From: DASXRA01 sp036506155
GTDB lineage: Bacteria; Actinomycetota; Actinomycetes; Mycobacteriales; Jatrophihabitantaceae
NCBI GenBank assembly: GCA_036506155.1
Contig: DASXSF010000148.1
Span: forward strand, 124,001-188,000
DNA: 64,000 nucleotides
Reading direction: 5' to 3'
In this document: positions 41,839 to 50,523 of the stretch, in pieces
Layout of the letters: every line of letters begins with the position of its first letter
How positions within the stretch are numbered: position 1 is the stretch's first letter
The notes under the pieces: generated by a model
What the model was told of the DNA's origin: nothing
The model's input: the letters and a program-made list of their open reading frames with translations, nothing else
Database searches by the model: none
Made by a program: the position numbers and the translations under genes

Positions 41839-42309
41839 ATGACCTTGGCCGTGTTCGACATCGACGGTGTCGTCGCCGATATCAGGCACCGCCTGCACCA
41901 CCTGGAGCGCCGCCCCAAGGACTGGGGCGGCTTTTTCGCGGCCGCCGGCGACGACACCCCGCTCGACGAAGGCGTGGCTCTGGCCACCGACCTCGCCCGG
42001 CGACACGAGGTGGCCTGGCTGACCGGCCGGCCCGAATGGCTGCGCGCGACCACCACCCGGTGGCTCGACAAGTACGGGCTACCGGCCGGTGACCTGTTCT
42101 TGCGTGGCAACGGTGATCGACGTCCCGCCCGGCTGTATAAGTTGGGTGTGCTGCGCCGCCTCGCGACGCGGCAGATTGCGGCGTTCGTCGACGACGACGC
42201 GGAGGTCGTCGAAGCCGCGCAGCAAGCGGGATACCCAGCATTGCTCGCCGACTGGGCGCCCCGTGCCCCCGTTCTGCACGACGCACAAGAGCGGCTCGGC
42301 CGCACCTGA
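41839..42309 (+). CDS. HAD-like phosphatase
   Basis: A 156-residue HAD-fold protein: VFDIDGVVADIRHRL (motif I, two Asp), WLTGRPEWLRATTTRWL (motif II region), and FVDDDAEVVEAAQQAG (motif IV). The short form suggests a small-molecule or nucleotide phosphatase with a minimal cap. ATG 41839 is the family start. The next membrane-protein gene begins 3 bp after its stop. Confidence 0.82.
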   Translation: MTLAVFDIDGVVADIRHRLHHLERRPKDWGGFFAAAGDDTPLDEGVALATDLARRHEVAWLTGRPEWLRATTTRWLDKYGLPAGDLFLRGNGDRRPARLYKLGVLRRLATRQIAAFVDDDAEVVEAAQQAGYPALLADWAPRAPVLHDAQERLGRT

Positions 42310-42312
42310 ACC

Positions 42313-42801
42313 ATGCGCGGTCCACTGGCACCCGAGCGGCTGCGGCGCATTTTCCTGGCGGCCGTCACGTCAGCGTCACTGGTGCTCATCCCGTGGATCG
42401 GGTATCTGGCAGCTTCGCTGCCGGACCGGCACGTCGCCGGTCAGTGGAAGGCGGCCTGGGTCGGCTTCGACATCGTGCTGGTCACTTGCCTGGCAGGCAC
42501 GGCGTGGTGCGCGTGGCGGCGCCGCCAGCTGCTCGTTCCAGCCGCCATCATCACCGCGACGCTGCTGATCTGCGATGCCTGGTTCGACGTCCTCTTGGAC
42601 TGGGGCACCCGCGACATGTGGTGGTCGCTCGCCACCGCGGGTCTCGGCGAGCTGCCATTGGCCGCGCTGCTGCTGTGGGTCGCTGTCCGGTTGCTCCGGC
42701 TGATCCAGCGCATTCGGTGGCGCGAACTCGGTCACGACGGCGACCTGCCGGCCCTCTGGCGAATCACGCTGCTGGAGTTACTACACGGCGACCGGTCGTA
42801 A
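42313..42801 (+). CDS. Four-helix membrane protein, unknown
   Basis: A 162-residue protein with four hydrophobic segments (about 15-35, 45-67, 72-92, 105-128) and a conserved-looking acidic/aromatic loop (CDAWFDVLLDWGTRDMWWSL). It is similar to membrane proteins common in actinobacteria without assigned function. It starts 3 bp after the HAD gene stop and so shares its transcript. Confidence 0.75.
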   Translation: MRGPLAPERLRRIFLAAVTSASLVLIPWIGYLAASLPDRHVAGQWKAAWVGFDIVLVTCLAGTAWCAWRRRQLLVPAAIITATLLICDAWFDVLLDWGTRDMWWSLATAGLGELPLAALLLWVAVRLLRLIQRIRWRELGHDGDLPALWRITLLELLHGDRS

Positions 42802-42889
42802 GCACTACGTAGTAGCGCTCGCGCACCCAGGTGACACTGACACAAATGTGCCGTCGTACTTTGTACTATATGCCCCAGGACACGCCTTC

Positions 42890-42918
42890 TTGACAGTCTT
42901 GAATAGCTGGCACATCTA
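42890..42918 (+). promoter_or_regulatory. Candidate promoter for DUF5999 gene
   Basis: TTGACA (42890-42895) and CATCTA (42913-42918) are 17 bp apart in a locally AT-rich 173-bp gap. Upstream, GTACTTTGTAC is an inverted repeat near 42856. The -10 match is weak. Confidence 0.35.
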
Positions 42919-42974
42919 TTCCGCCGAGAGCACACTCATGTCGAAGGCAACTGCAAGCGATTACAGGAAGAAAT

Positions 42975-43223
42975 ATGCTCACCGACGCTCAACCAGCCCG
43001 TCCGCTGCGCGCGTGTACGCATAATCCGCCGTGCCCGCCGGCGGACGCGCTCGATCGTGACGCTGCGCATGTCCTAGCGGCGCACCCAGAGCAGGGTTGG
43101 AGCCTGCTCTGTAACGGCGTCGTTCTCTTCGAGGACACCGGTGAGCTCCTCCCGGACGGGCAAAGCATCGCGGCACGACGCAGCGAGCTGCTCGCGGCCG
43201 CTGCGCACCGTCAAGCCAGCTGA
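42975..43223 (+). CDS. DUF5999 family protein
   Basis: An 82-residue protein matching the actinobacterial DUF5999 pattern: CTHNPPCPPADALDRDAA, then HPEQGWSLLCNGVVLFEDTG and ELLPDG. Three Cys and one His could bind metal. It resembles proteins found next to whiB-type genes in streptomycetes; its role is unknown. ATG 42975 follows AGGAAG. Confidence 0.85.
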   Translation: MLTDAQPARPLRACTHNPPCPPADALDRDAAHVLAAHPEQGWSLLCNGVVLFEDTGELLPDGQSIAARRSELLAAAAHRQAS

Positions 43224-43299
43224 ACGCTCCGCCACGACCGCCCCGACCGAACGGGTCAAGGCACTGGTAGCTGCGCGCCGACCGTAGGTTCAGGCGCAC

Positions 43300-43412
43300 G
43301 CGATGAGCGCTCGCGCGAAGAGCGCCGCCGCCGCGACGCGGCCGCGCCGAAGGCGCGAGCGGAGCCGTGGATCCACCCGAGCGCAGCGAGCGGTGGAGAC
43401 ACGGATCCGCGC
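43300..43412 (+). repeat. Dispersed repeat, copy A
   Basis: This 113-bp sequence has a close copy in the opposite orientation at 50346-50459. It starts GCGATGAGCGCTCGCGCGAA and contains GGATCCACCCGAGCGCAGCG. Here it lies in the gap between the DUF5999 and gcvP genes, ending 13 bp from the gcvP stop. Confidence 0.75.
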
Positions 43413-43425
43413 AGGCGGGAGCGAA

Positions 43426-46287
43426 TTATGCGTAGTCCGCGACGGGCGGGCAGGCGCATACGAGATGCCGGTCGCCGTATGCGCCGTCGATGCGTCGCAC
43501 GGGTGACCAGTACTTCGCCGCGGGGTCGACCCCGTCGGGGTAGGCGGCCTGCTGGCGCGAATACGGGTGGTGCCATTCGCCGATAAGGCAAGCTGCTGTG
43601 TGCGGGGCGTTGCGCAGCGGGTTGTCGTCGGCGGGCCACTCGCCCGAGGCGACCCGCTCGATCTCGGCCCGGATCGCGATCATCGCGTCGACGAACCGAT
43701 CCAGCTCGCGCAGGTCCTCCGACTCGGTCGGCTCAACCATCAGCGTGCCGGCCACCGGGAACGACATGGTCGGAGCGTGGAAGCCGTAGTCGATCAAGCG
43801 CTTGGCGACGTCGTCGACGGTGACGCCGGAATCCCGGGTCAGCTGACGCAGGTCGAGGATGCACTCATGGGCGACAAGCCCGTGCGCCCCCGTGTACAGC
43901 ACCGGGAAGTGTGCTGCCAGTCGGCGAGCCAGGTAGTTGGCGGACAGGATCGCGACGCCGGTCGCCCGGGTCAGCCCCGCCGGTCCCATGAGCCGCAGGT
44001 ACGCCCAGGTGATCGGCAGGATCGACGCCGAGCCCCACGGCGCCGAGGCGATCACACCGCTTCCGGTCTCCGGCCCGGCCGCGGGCGCAAGCGGGTGGTC
44101 CGGCAGGTATGGCGCGAGGTGCTCGCGCACCGCGACGGGTCCGACACCGGGCCCACCGCCGCCGTGCGGGATGCAGAACGTCTTGTGCAGGTTGAGATGC
44201 GAGACGTCGGCGCCGAACTTGCCGGGCCGGGCGAGCCCCACCATCGCGTTCAGGTTGGCGCCGTCGACATACACCTGGCCGCCGGCGTCGTGCACCATCG
44301 CGCATACGTCGGTGACATGGTCTTCGAAGACGCCGTGCGTGGAAGGGTAGGTGATCATCAGCGCGGCCAGCGAGTCGGCGTGCTCAGCGATCTTGGCACG
44401 CAGGTCGTCCAAGTCGATCTCGCCCTCGCTGCCGGCCGTCTTGACCACGACGACCCGCATGCCGGCGAGCACTGCACTCGCCGCGTTGGTGCCGTGCGCG
44501 CTGGCCGGAATCAGGCACACGTCGCGGTGCGCCTCGCCGCGGGCGCGGTGGTACGCGGCGATGGCGAGCAGGCCGGCGAACTCTCCCTGTGCGCCGGCGT
44601 TCGGCTGAAGCGACACGGCGTCGTATCCGGTGATCTCGCCGAGCCACCGACTCAGGTCGTCGAACAGCTGCGCATACCCGTCCCATTGCCCGGCGGGCGC
44701 GAACGGGTGCATGTTTGCGAAGCCAGCGAGGCCAATCGGCTCCATCTCAGTGGTCGCGTTGAGCTTCATCGTGCAGGAGCCGAGCGGGATCATGCCCCGA
44801 TCCAGCGCGTAGTCCCGATCGGCCAGCCGCCGCAGGTAGCGCAGCATGGCTGTCTCAGAGCGATGTGCCTTAAATACAGGATGGCTGAGGAACTCGGACC
44901 TGCGCGCCAGCGCGGGCGGGAGCGGCTGCTCGACGTCCAGTCGCTCGACATCGGCGTAGCCGAGCCCGAGCCCGAACGCGCGCCACACCGATACCAGGTG
45001 CCCGCGGCGGGTGACCTCGTCGCACGAGATGCCGATCGTGTCGTCGTCGACCAGGCGCAGGTTGATGCCCTCGGCCAGCGCCGCGGCTACGACCGCGCGC
45101 GCCCGCTCCGGCGCCTTTGCGGTGATCGTGTCGAAGAAGGGCACGTCGCCGACCTCGACGCCGGCTTCGCGCAGCCCCGCGGCGAGGATACCCGCGAGCC
45201 GACGGACGCGCTGCGCGATGGCGGTCAGTCCGTCGGGTCCGTGGTAGACGGCGTACATGCTCGCGATGTTGGCGAGCATCACCTGTGCAGTGCAGATGTT
45301 GCTGGTCGCCTTCTCGCGCCTGATGTGCTGCTCGCGGGTCTGCAGCGCCAACCGGTACGCGGGCGCGCCGTCAGCGTCGACCGAAACGCCGACGAGGCGC
45401 CCCGGCAATTGGCGTTCCAGGCCGGACCGTACCGCCATGTATGCCGCGTGCGGCCCGCCGAACCCCATCGGCACACCGAAGCGTTGCGTCGTGCCCACGG
45501 CGATGTCCGCTCCGGTGTCGCCGGGCGCCGCGAACAAGGTGAGCGCGAGCAGGTCGGCCGCCACCACCGCAAGCGCTCCCCGCGAGTGTGCCGCCTCGAC
45601 GATCGGGCGCAGGTCGCGGACCGTCCCGGACGCGCCGGGATATTGCACTAGCACGCCGAACACGTCCCCGTCCGGCAGCGGCGACGCGAAGTCGTGGACG
45701 ATCACATCGAGCCCGATGGCTGCGGCGCGGGTCTGCATGACGGCAAGCGTCTGTGGCAACACATCGGCGTCGACGACGAAGACGTCGCCCGATTTCGCCA
45801 CGCGGTGTGCCAAGGCCATCGCTTCGGCAGCCGAAGTGCCTTCGTCGAGCAGCGATGCGCCGGCAATCGGCAGACCGGTGAGATCCTCGACCATCGTCTG
45901 AAAGTTGAGCAGCGCCTCGAGGCGGCCCTGGCTGATCTCCGGCTGATACGGGGTGTAGGCCGTGTACCAAGCGGGGTTCTCCAGCAGGTTGCGGCGAATC
46001 ACGGCCGGGGTGATCGTGTCGTAGTAGCCGAGTCCGATCATCGACGTGGTGACTCGGTTGCGTGCGGCGAGGTCGCGCAGTTCCGCTGCGACCTCGGCCT
46101 CGGACGCCGCCGGCGGCAGCGCCAGCGTGAGCTTCTCCCGAATGCTGGCGGGAACCGCGTCGGCGAGCAGGTCGTCGAGCGAGGAATAGCCGACCGCCTC
46201 GAGCATCCGCTGCTGGTCGGCGTCGGTGATGCCGATGTGCCGGGACGCGAACTCGCTCGAGCGCTCGAGATCGAACAGACTCTTCAT
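43426..46287 (-). CDS. gcvP: Glycine dehydrogenase (decarboxylating), P protein
   Basis: A 953-residue PLP enzyme, the decarboxylating component of the glycine cleavage system. It is full length, with both N- and C-terminal halves in one chain (SRHIGITDADQQRMLEAVGY at the N-terminus). The PLP lysine lies in HLNLHKTFCIPHGGGGPGVG. It transfers aminomethyl to lipoyl-GcvH, encoded at 49241. The frame is open to 46338, but ATG 46287 matches the family. A glycine riboswitch lies 82 bp upstream. gcvT is not in this window. Confidence 0.97.
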   Translation of the reverse strand: MKSLFDLERSSEFASRHIGITDADQQRMLEAVGYSSLDDLLADAVPASIREKLTLALPPAASEAEVAAELRDLAARNRVTTSMIGLGYYDTITPAVIRRNLLENPAWYTAYTPYQPEISQGRLEALLNFQTMVEDLTGLPIAGASLLDEGTSAAEAMALAHRVAKSGDVFVVDADVLPQTLAVMQTRAAAIGLDVIVHDFASPLPDGDVFGVLVQYPGASGTVRDLRPIVEAAHSRGALAVVAADLLALTLFAAPGDTGADIAVGTTQRFGVPMGFGGPHAAYMAVRSGLERQLPGRLVGVSVDADGAPAYRLALQTREQHIRREKATSNICTAQVMLANIASMYAVYHGPDGLTAIAQRVRRLAGILAAGLREAGVEVGDVPFFDTITAKAPERARAVVAAALAEGINLRLVDDDTIGISCDEVTRRGHLVSVWRAFGLGLGYADVERLDVEQPLPPALARRSEFLSHPVFKAHRSETAMLRYLRRLADRDYALDRGMIPLGSCTMKLNATTEMEPIGLAGFANMHPFAPAGQWDGYAQLFDDLSRWLGEITGYDAVSLQPNAGAQGEFAGLLAIAAYHRARGEAHRDVCLIPASAHGTNAASAVLAGMRVVVVKTAGSEGEIDLDDLRAKIAEHADSLAALMITYPSTHGVFEDHVTDVCAMVHDAGGQVYVDGANLNAMVGLARPGKFGADVSHLNLHKTFCIPHGGGGPGVGPVAVREHLAPYLPDHPLAPAAGPETGSGVIASAPWGSASILPITWAYLRLMGPAGLTRATGVAILSANYLARRLAAHFPVLYTGAHGLVAHECILDLRQLTRDSGVTVDDVAKRLIDYGFHAPTMSFPVAGTLMVEPTESEDLRELDRFVDAMIAIRAEIERVASGEWPADDNPLRNAPHTAACLIGEWHHPYSRQQAAYPDGVDPAAKYWSPVRRIDGAYGDRHLVCACPPVADYA

Positions 46288-46368
46288 CCGGCTGGCGCCC
46301 TTCCTGACGAGACGGTGGCCACCCGCGCCGTGCGGCACGCGTGCCCCGTCTGTCGGGCCGGCGCCCTT

Positions 46369-46470
46369 CAGAGTGGCCTCGTACGCGCGGTCCGGGTGCC
46401 TGAGAGGTTCCGGGGAGGTTGCCCCTTCGGCGCCGCACCAGACGTGCCGGGCGGACTCTCCCGCGCGTGT
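46369..46470 (-). ncRNA. Glycine riboswitch, single aptamer
   Basis: On the minus strand the leader of gcvP contains GCGGGAGAGTCCGCCC, then GCGCCGAAGGGGCAACCTCC, then CTCTCAGGCACCCGGACCGC and AGGCCACTCTG, in the order of the glycine aptamer core (GGAGAG, CCGAAGGGGCAA, CUCAGGCA, GGAC). Only one aptamer is visible, and it sits 82 nt before gcvP. It should switch gcvP expression on with glycine. Confidence 0.93.
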
Positions 46471-46514
46471 TCAGCGGCCTAAGTCACGGTACCAGCCGCG
46501 CCACGCGCGCCGGG

Positions 46515-47078
46515 TCAGGCGCTTGCCGTGCGTTGCTCGCGGCGCCGCGCCAGCTCGTCCGTCCCCGGTACCCGTGGTCCGACCTCGGTGCCGTCGGCCC
46601 GTTCGCCCGGGAGCGCCGCCAGCGATCCGACCAGCTCACGAAGCGCGCCGCTCACCGCGATGCCGAACACGCCCTGCCCGCCGCGGAGCAGGTCCACGAC
46701 TTCTTCCGAGGACGTGCACTCGTACACCGTGGTGCCGTCGGAGAGCAAGGTGATCTGCGCCAGGTCGTCGACCCCGCGCACACGCAGGGCGTCGACGGCG
46801 GTGCGGATGTTCTGGAGCGAGACGCCGGTGTCAAGCAGCCGCTTCACGACCTTCAGGACGAGGATGTCCTTGAACGAGTAGAGCCGCTGGCTGCCGGAGC
46901 CCGTGGCCGAGCGGATCGACGGTTCGACCAGCCCCGTCCGGGCCCAGTAGTCGAGCTGCCGGTAGGTGATGCCCGCAGCAGCGCAGGCGGTAGGCCCGCG
47001 ATAGCCGATGTGATCGCCGGGCGTGCCGGCTGGATCGGCGAAGAGCGTCTCTTGGCGTGGCGCGGCGTCGTCGGCCAT
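46515..47078 (-). CDS. MerR-family regulator
   Basis: A 187-residue protein. An N-terminal MerR winged helix spans about residues 27-95 (GYRGPTACAAAGITYRQLDY, LYSFKDILVLKVVKRLLDTG), and the rest is an unusual sensor region without clear metal cysteines. It corresponds by position to the M. tuberculosis protein between the DUF151 nuclease-like protein and gcvB. ATG 47078 was preferred to the longer frame. Target unknown. Confidence 0.85.
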   Translation of the reverse strand: MADDAAPRQETLFADPAGTPGDHIGYRGPTACAAAGITYRQLDYWARTGLVEPSIRSATGSGSQRLYSFKDILVLKVVKRLLDTGVSLQNIRTAVDALRVRGVDDLAQITLLSDGTTVYECTSSEEVVDLLRGGQGVFGIAVSGALRELVGSLAALPGERADGTEVGPRVPGTDELARRREQRTASA

Positions 47079-47234
47079 CAGTGCGCCTCCTCGCGGCCTC
47101 ACGCATGCGGCGAAATGACGGACATCCGCCGCAGCAAGTCTCTCGGTCACCCGACCGTAAGGCGGTGACTGATGCCGGTCAATGCGACGCGCCGGGCATC
47201 GTCATCTCATCCGGAGGTTGAGAGTAGCGCGGGC

Positions 47235-47705
47235 CTATGCGCCGGATGCGAAGTCCTCGGGCGACACGTTGTCGAGGAACTCCCGGAACCGCTCGACCTC
47301 GTCCTCCTGCTCGTCGGGGATCTCGATGCCAGCTGCGTCGAGCACGGCGTCCGAGCCGAGGATCGCGACGTCGCAGCGCAGCGCCAGGGCGATCGCATCC
47401 GACGGCCGCGCGCTGACGCTAACCCCGCCGTTGAACCGCAGTTCTGCGTAGAAGACGTCGTCGCGAAGCTCCGTGATGTGCACGGCCTCGAGCCGCACCC
47501 CCAGCGCCTTGATCACGTCCCGCATGAGGTCGTGAGTGAGTGGGCGGACCGTCTGGACACCCTGCTGCTGGAAGGCGATTGCGGAGGCCTCGACAGCGCC
47601 GATCCAGATCGGTAGGTAGCGCACCCCGTCCTCTTCGCGCAGCAGGACCACCGGCTGGTTGGCCGGCAATTCGACACGCACACCGACGACGCGCAACGGA
47701 TGCAC
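47235..47705 (-). CDS. DUF151 bifunctional nuclease family protein
   Basis: A 156-residue protein: VGVRVELPANQPVVLLREED, YLPIWIGAVEASAIAFQQQG, then ARPSDAIALALRCDVAIL, the family signature, and an acidic tail (DEQEDEVERFREFLD). Members are called bifunctional nucleases, though activity has been shown for few. The conserved position between two MerR genes in actinobacteria suggests a shared pathway. Confidence 0.88.
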   Translation of the reverse strand: MHPLRVVGVRVELPANQPVVLLREEDGVRYLPIWIGAVEASAIAFQQQGVQTVRPLTHDLMRDVIKALGVRLEAVHITELRDDVFYAELRFNGGVSVSARPSDAIALALRCDVAILGSDAVLDAAGIEIPDEQEDEVERFREFLDNVSPEDFASGA

Positions 47706-47785
47706 GAGCGTTCCTCCTGGCTGCTCGACCTCTCCGGTTCCGACGCTACACGCAATGGATGGGTAAGGCGGTCGCCAGCGCGCCT

Positions 47786-48538
47786 TCAGGCGGAGCCTCC
47801 GGCTACGTCGCGCAACCCGATCTGAACCAGCGCCGCGTGTAGCCGCACTGAGAGCGCGGCCAGCTCGCGCACGGCCTCCTCGGCACGCGCCTTGGCGTCC
47901 GGACCCTTCTGCCGGGCCAGCGGGCCGACCACCTGGGCGAACAGGCCGATCTCCCGGTCGGCGGCCGTGCGGAACGCTCGCAGGTGGCGCCCCTCGAGGC
48001 CGTAACGGGCAAGATCGGAAACGACCTGCCCCACAGCCAACGCGTCGTCGTCGTAGTGGCCGCCGGACTTGGCGGCGATCATGCCGAACTGCTCCAATTC
48101 GTCGAGCTGACCGCCGGTTAGCCCGGTCGCGTTGAGCAGCTCGTCCCGGGACAGCCGCAAGGTCGGGGCCACCGGCTGGAAATGCTCGGCCGTCGGTGCG
48201 TTGTCGGCGATGGCGAGATGCGGCACGCGCGGGAGTCCTCCTGGCCCGGCCGGCACCAGCCCGCGGTCGATGGCGTCGAGTTGGTCCTTGATCACGCGCA
48301 GCGGCAGATAGTGGTCGCGCTGCTGGGCCAGGACGTAGCGCAATCGAGACACGTCCGACGGGGAGAACTTGCGGTAGCCCGACGGGGTCCGGTCCGGGCT
48401 GACCAGGCCCTCCGTTTCGAGAAACCTGATCTTGCTGATCGTGATGTCCGGGAAGTCAGCGCGCAACTGGGTGAGCACCTCGCCGATCGACAGCGTCGCG
48501 CGGGTGGCCGCGTCGCTCGCTGTCATCGGGCGGCTCAC
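47786..48538 (-). CDS. ftsR: MerR-family regulator FtsR
   Basis: A 250-residue protein with a MerR winged helix at about residues 15-90 (LSIGEVLTQLRADFPDITIS, TPSGYRKFSPSDVSRLRYVL). It corresponds to the regulator immediately downstream of the GarA/OdhI FHA gene, which in Corynebacterium controls ftsZ. GTG 48538 overlaps the FHA gene stop by 4 bp. No ligand-binding cysteines are evident. Confidence 0.85.
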   Translation of the reverse strand: MSRPMTASDAATRATLSIGEVLTQLRADFPDITISKIRFLETEGLVSPDRTPSGYRKFSPSDVSRLRYVLAQQRDHYLPLRVIKDQLDAIDRGLVPAGPGGLPRVPHLAIADNAPTAEHFQPVAPTLRLSRDELLNATGLTGGQLDELEQFGMIAAKSGGHYDDDALAVGQVVSDLARYGLEGRHLRAFRTAADREIGLFAQVVGPLARQKGPDAKARAEEAVRELAALSVRLHAALVQIGLRDVAGGSA

Positions 48539-49059
48539 GCCGGCTGCCCGGCCCCGACCCCCGCCCGAACCGCGGCGATCAGGTACACCAGCCGGAACTT
48601 GCCGATCTGCACCTCGTCTCCTCCCGCGAGCGGGGCCGCGTCGATGCGTTCACGGTTCACGTACGTGCCGTTGAGCGAGCCCACGTCATGGACGGTATAG
48701 CCACTTCCCTCGCGACGGAACTCGGCATGCCGACGTGACACGGTGACATCGTCAAGAAAGATGTCGCTGTCGGGGTGGCGCCCTGCGGTCGTAACGTCCT
48801 GGTCGAGTAGGAAACGGCTGCCCGCGTTGGGGCCCCGCTTGACGACGAGCAGCGCTGAGCCGGGAGTCAGGGCGTCGACGGCACCCTGATGTGCCTCCGC
48901 GGAGAACTCGCCGTCCGAATCGGGCAGCGCGCTCGTCGTGGAGAAAACGCCCGTGGCATCGGGGGCGTTCGGGTAGCCCGCTTCGGGCAGGGCCGCTCCA
49001 CAATTCGAGCAGAAGCGGCCGCCAGCGGGGTTCTCGGCGCCACAAGCGGTGCAGAACAC
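48535..49059 (-). CDS. garA: Zinc-ribbon/FHA protein (GarA/OdhI-like)
   Basis: A 174-residue protein. An N-terminal zinc ribbon (FCTACGAENPAGGRFCSNCG) is followed by a linker and then an FHA domain (GSRFLLDQDVTTAGRHPDSD, VTVSRRHAEFR, VGSLNGTYVN) that binds phosphothreonine. By position it is the GarA/OdhI orthologue, an inhibitor of 2-oxoglutarate metabolism. The canonical ETTS phosphorylation motif is not obvious; VFSTTSALPDSD is the nearest. GTG 49059 has an AGGAAAGGGG site. Confidence 0.85.
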   Translation of the reverse strand: MFCTACGAENPAGGRFCSNCGAALPEAGYPNAPDATGVFSTTSALPDSDGEFSAEAHQGAVDALTPGSALLVVKRGPNAGSRFLLDQDVTTAGRHPDSDIFLDDVTVSRRHAEFRREGSGYTVHDVGSLNGTYVNRERIDAAPLAGGDEVQIGKFRLVYLIAAVRAGVGAGQPA

Positions 49060-49240
49060 TCGGGGGCCCCTTTCCTCTTGCGAACCATGCGGGCGCGGCC
49101 CGGAACCGATGATCGCGTAGTCGGAAGTGCACACGCCCGCCGGGGTTGTGATCGGGGCGAGCGCGTCGCGCGACCACGCAACCGGACTGGTGCCGCGAGC
49201 CTAGTTTGCCCGACCTGTCGAGGGCAATCTGCCGCGGTAC

Positions 49241-49621
49241 CTACGAGCTGAGGGTTCCATAGGCGCCGGGATCGAGCAGTTCGTCGATCTGCGTGGTGTC
49301 GGTGACCTCCACCTCGATGATCCAGCCGGCCCCGTAGGGATCGCTGTTGATGAGCTCCGGCCGAGACTCCAGCTCGTCGTTGCGCGCGGTAACGGTGCCG
49401 GTCACCGGCGCGTATAGGTCAGACACGCTCTTGGTCGACTCGACCTCACCGAACGCCTCACCCCGGCCGATCTCGGCGCCCACCTCAGGCAGCGAGACGT
49501 ACACGACATCGCCCAGCGCCTCCTGCGCGAAATCGGTGATGCCGACGCGGATCGTCGCGCCCTCGACCCGGGCCCACTCGTGCTCGGCGGTGTACTTCAG
49601 GTCGTCGGGAACATCTGCCAT
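49241..49621 (-). CDS. gcvH: Glycine cleavage system H protein
   Basis: A 126-residue lipoyl carrier that shuttles the aminomethyl group from GcvP to the T protein. The lipoylated lysine is K64 in GEVESTKSVSDLYAPVTG. Length and end sequences are normal for GcvH. ATG 49621. It lies 35 bp downstream of a DUF881 gene and 181 bp upstream of the FHA gene. Confidence 0.96.
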   Translation of the reverse strand: MADVPDDLKYTAEHEWARVEGATIRVGITDFAQEALGDVVYVSLPEVGAEIGRGEAFGEVESTKSVSDLYAPVTGTVTARNDELESRPELINSDPYGAGWIIEVEVTDTTQIDELLDPGAYGTLSS

Positions 49622-49656
49622 GTTGGGACCTCTCCGATCGGGGGTTCGTCGGAACC

Positions 49657-50523
49657 CTACCGTCCTGTGGGTGTGGCGTACTTGGGGTTGCGGAGCGTGC
49701 TCAGCGCGGGGATGTCGACGCGCTGCTGCTCGTCGATCTGCGCCTCGCCGCCGGCATTGCGAGCCGTCGCCGCCACGCCGCCCGGGATGTTGAGCGCCGT
49801 GTCGAGCGTCTTCGGATCGCCGATCGCAACCACCTGGTAGGGCGGTGCGACGGCCTGGCCGTCCACCCGGACGCCGTCCCCGGCGTCGCTGAAGCTCGTG
49901 GACGTGGTGACACGCACCGGGCCGAACTGCATCGCCTCCGCACCGGCGCCGCGCAGCTCCTCGACCACGTCGAGCAGGTCCTCGGCTTTCAGGTTGCGCT
50001 GCGGGTCGCTGATGGTTACGGCCACACCCGGCCCAGTTGCGGCAACCGTTCCAAGTAGCACCTGTAACGACTGAAGCTCACGTTGAGCTTGTTCCTGCGC
50101 CACCTGGTTGCTATTGCCGCTACGGCGCAGCTGGTCAAGCGTGTTCTGCAAGTCGGCGATCTGCTGATTGAGCCGCTCGGCGCGAGCGTTCTGGTCGTCG
50201 AGAATGCGGATCAGGTCATCCTCGCGCAGGTTCTGCAGGCTGTCGGACGACGAGTTCGAATGCACCTGGACGGCGATTGCGAAGCCCAGCACCGCGGTGA
50301 GCACACCGATCAGCGCCCCGGCACGCAGATGCCTCTTCCCGCCGGGCGCGAATCCCCGTCTCCACCACTCGCTGCGCTCGGGTGGATCCGGGTCTCCGCT
50401 CCGCGCCTCCGGCGCGGGCCGCGTTGCGGCGGCGGGCTCTTCGCGCGAGCGCTCATCGCCTGGTGGTTGCGTTTTCTCGGCGCGGTCCTCTCGGCTCTCA
50501 CGGTCCTCGCCTTGTTCTCTCAT
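49657..50523 (-). CDS. DUF881 protein with repeat-derived N-terminus
   Basis: A 288-residue single-pass membrane protein. Residues 1-62 are hydrophilic, one hydrophobic helix spans 67-87, a coiled coil covers 95-150, and the DUF881 domain follows (LGTVAATGPGVAVTISDPQR, VEELRGAGAEAMQ). Residues about 22-59 are encoded by a copy of a dispersed repeat. It is coupled to the DUF1290 gene by a 4-bp overlap. DUF881 proteins are conserved in actinobacteria and Firmicutes; function unknown. Confidence 0.88.
   Translation of the reverse strand: MREQGEDRESREDRAEKTQPPGDERSREEPAAATRPAPEARSGDPDPPERSEWWRRGFAPGGKRHLRAGALIGVLTAVLGFAIAVQVHSNSSSDSLQNLREDDLIRILDDQNARAERLNQQIADLQNTLDQLRRSGNSNQVAQEQAQRELQSLQVLLGTVAATGPGVAVTISDPQRNLKAEDLLDVVEELRGAGAEAMQFGPVRVTTSTSFSDAGDGVRVDGQAVAPPYQVVAIGDPKTLDTALNIPGGVAATARNAGGEAQIDEQQRVDIPALSTLRNPKYATPTGR
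50346..50459 (-). repeat. Dispersed repeat, copy B (within coding sequence)
   Basis: This inverted, roughly 90% similar copy of the 43300-43412 repeat lies inside the DUF881 gene. It supplies about 38 codons of the N-terminal region (SREEPAAATRPAPEARSGDP and following) without breaking the frame. Confidence 0.75.

Noticed and set aside
43567..45651. Long plus-strand frame antisense to gcvP
   Set aside because: Composition is Arg/Gly/Val-rich shadow sequence; gcvP on the minus strand is full length and conserved throughout.
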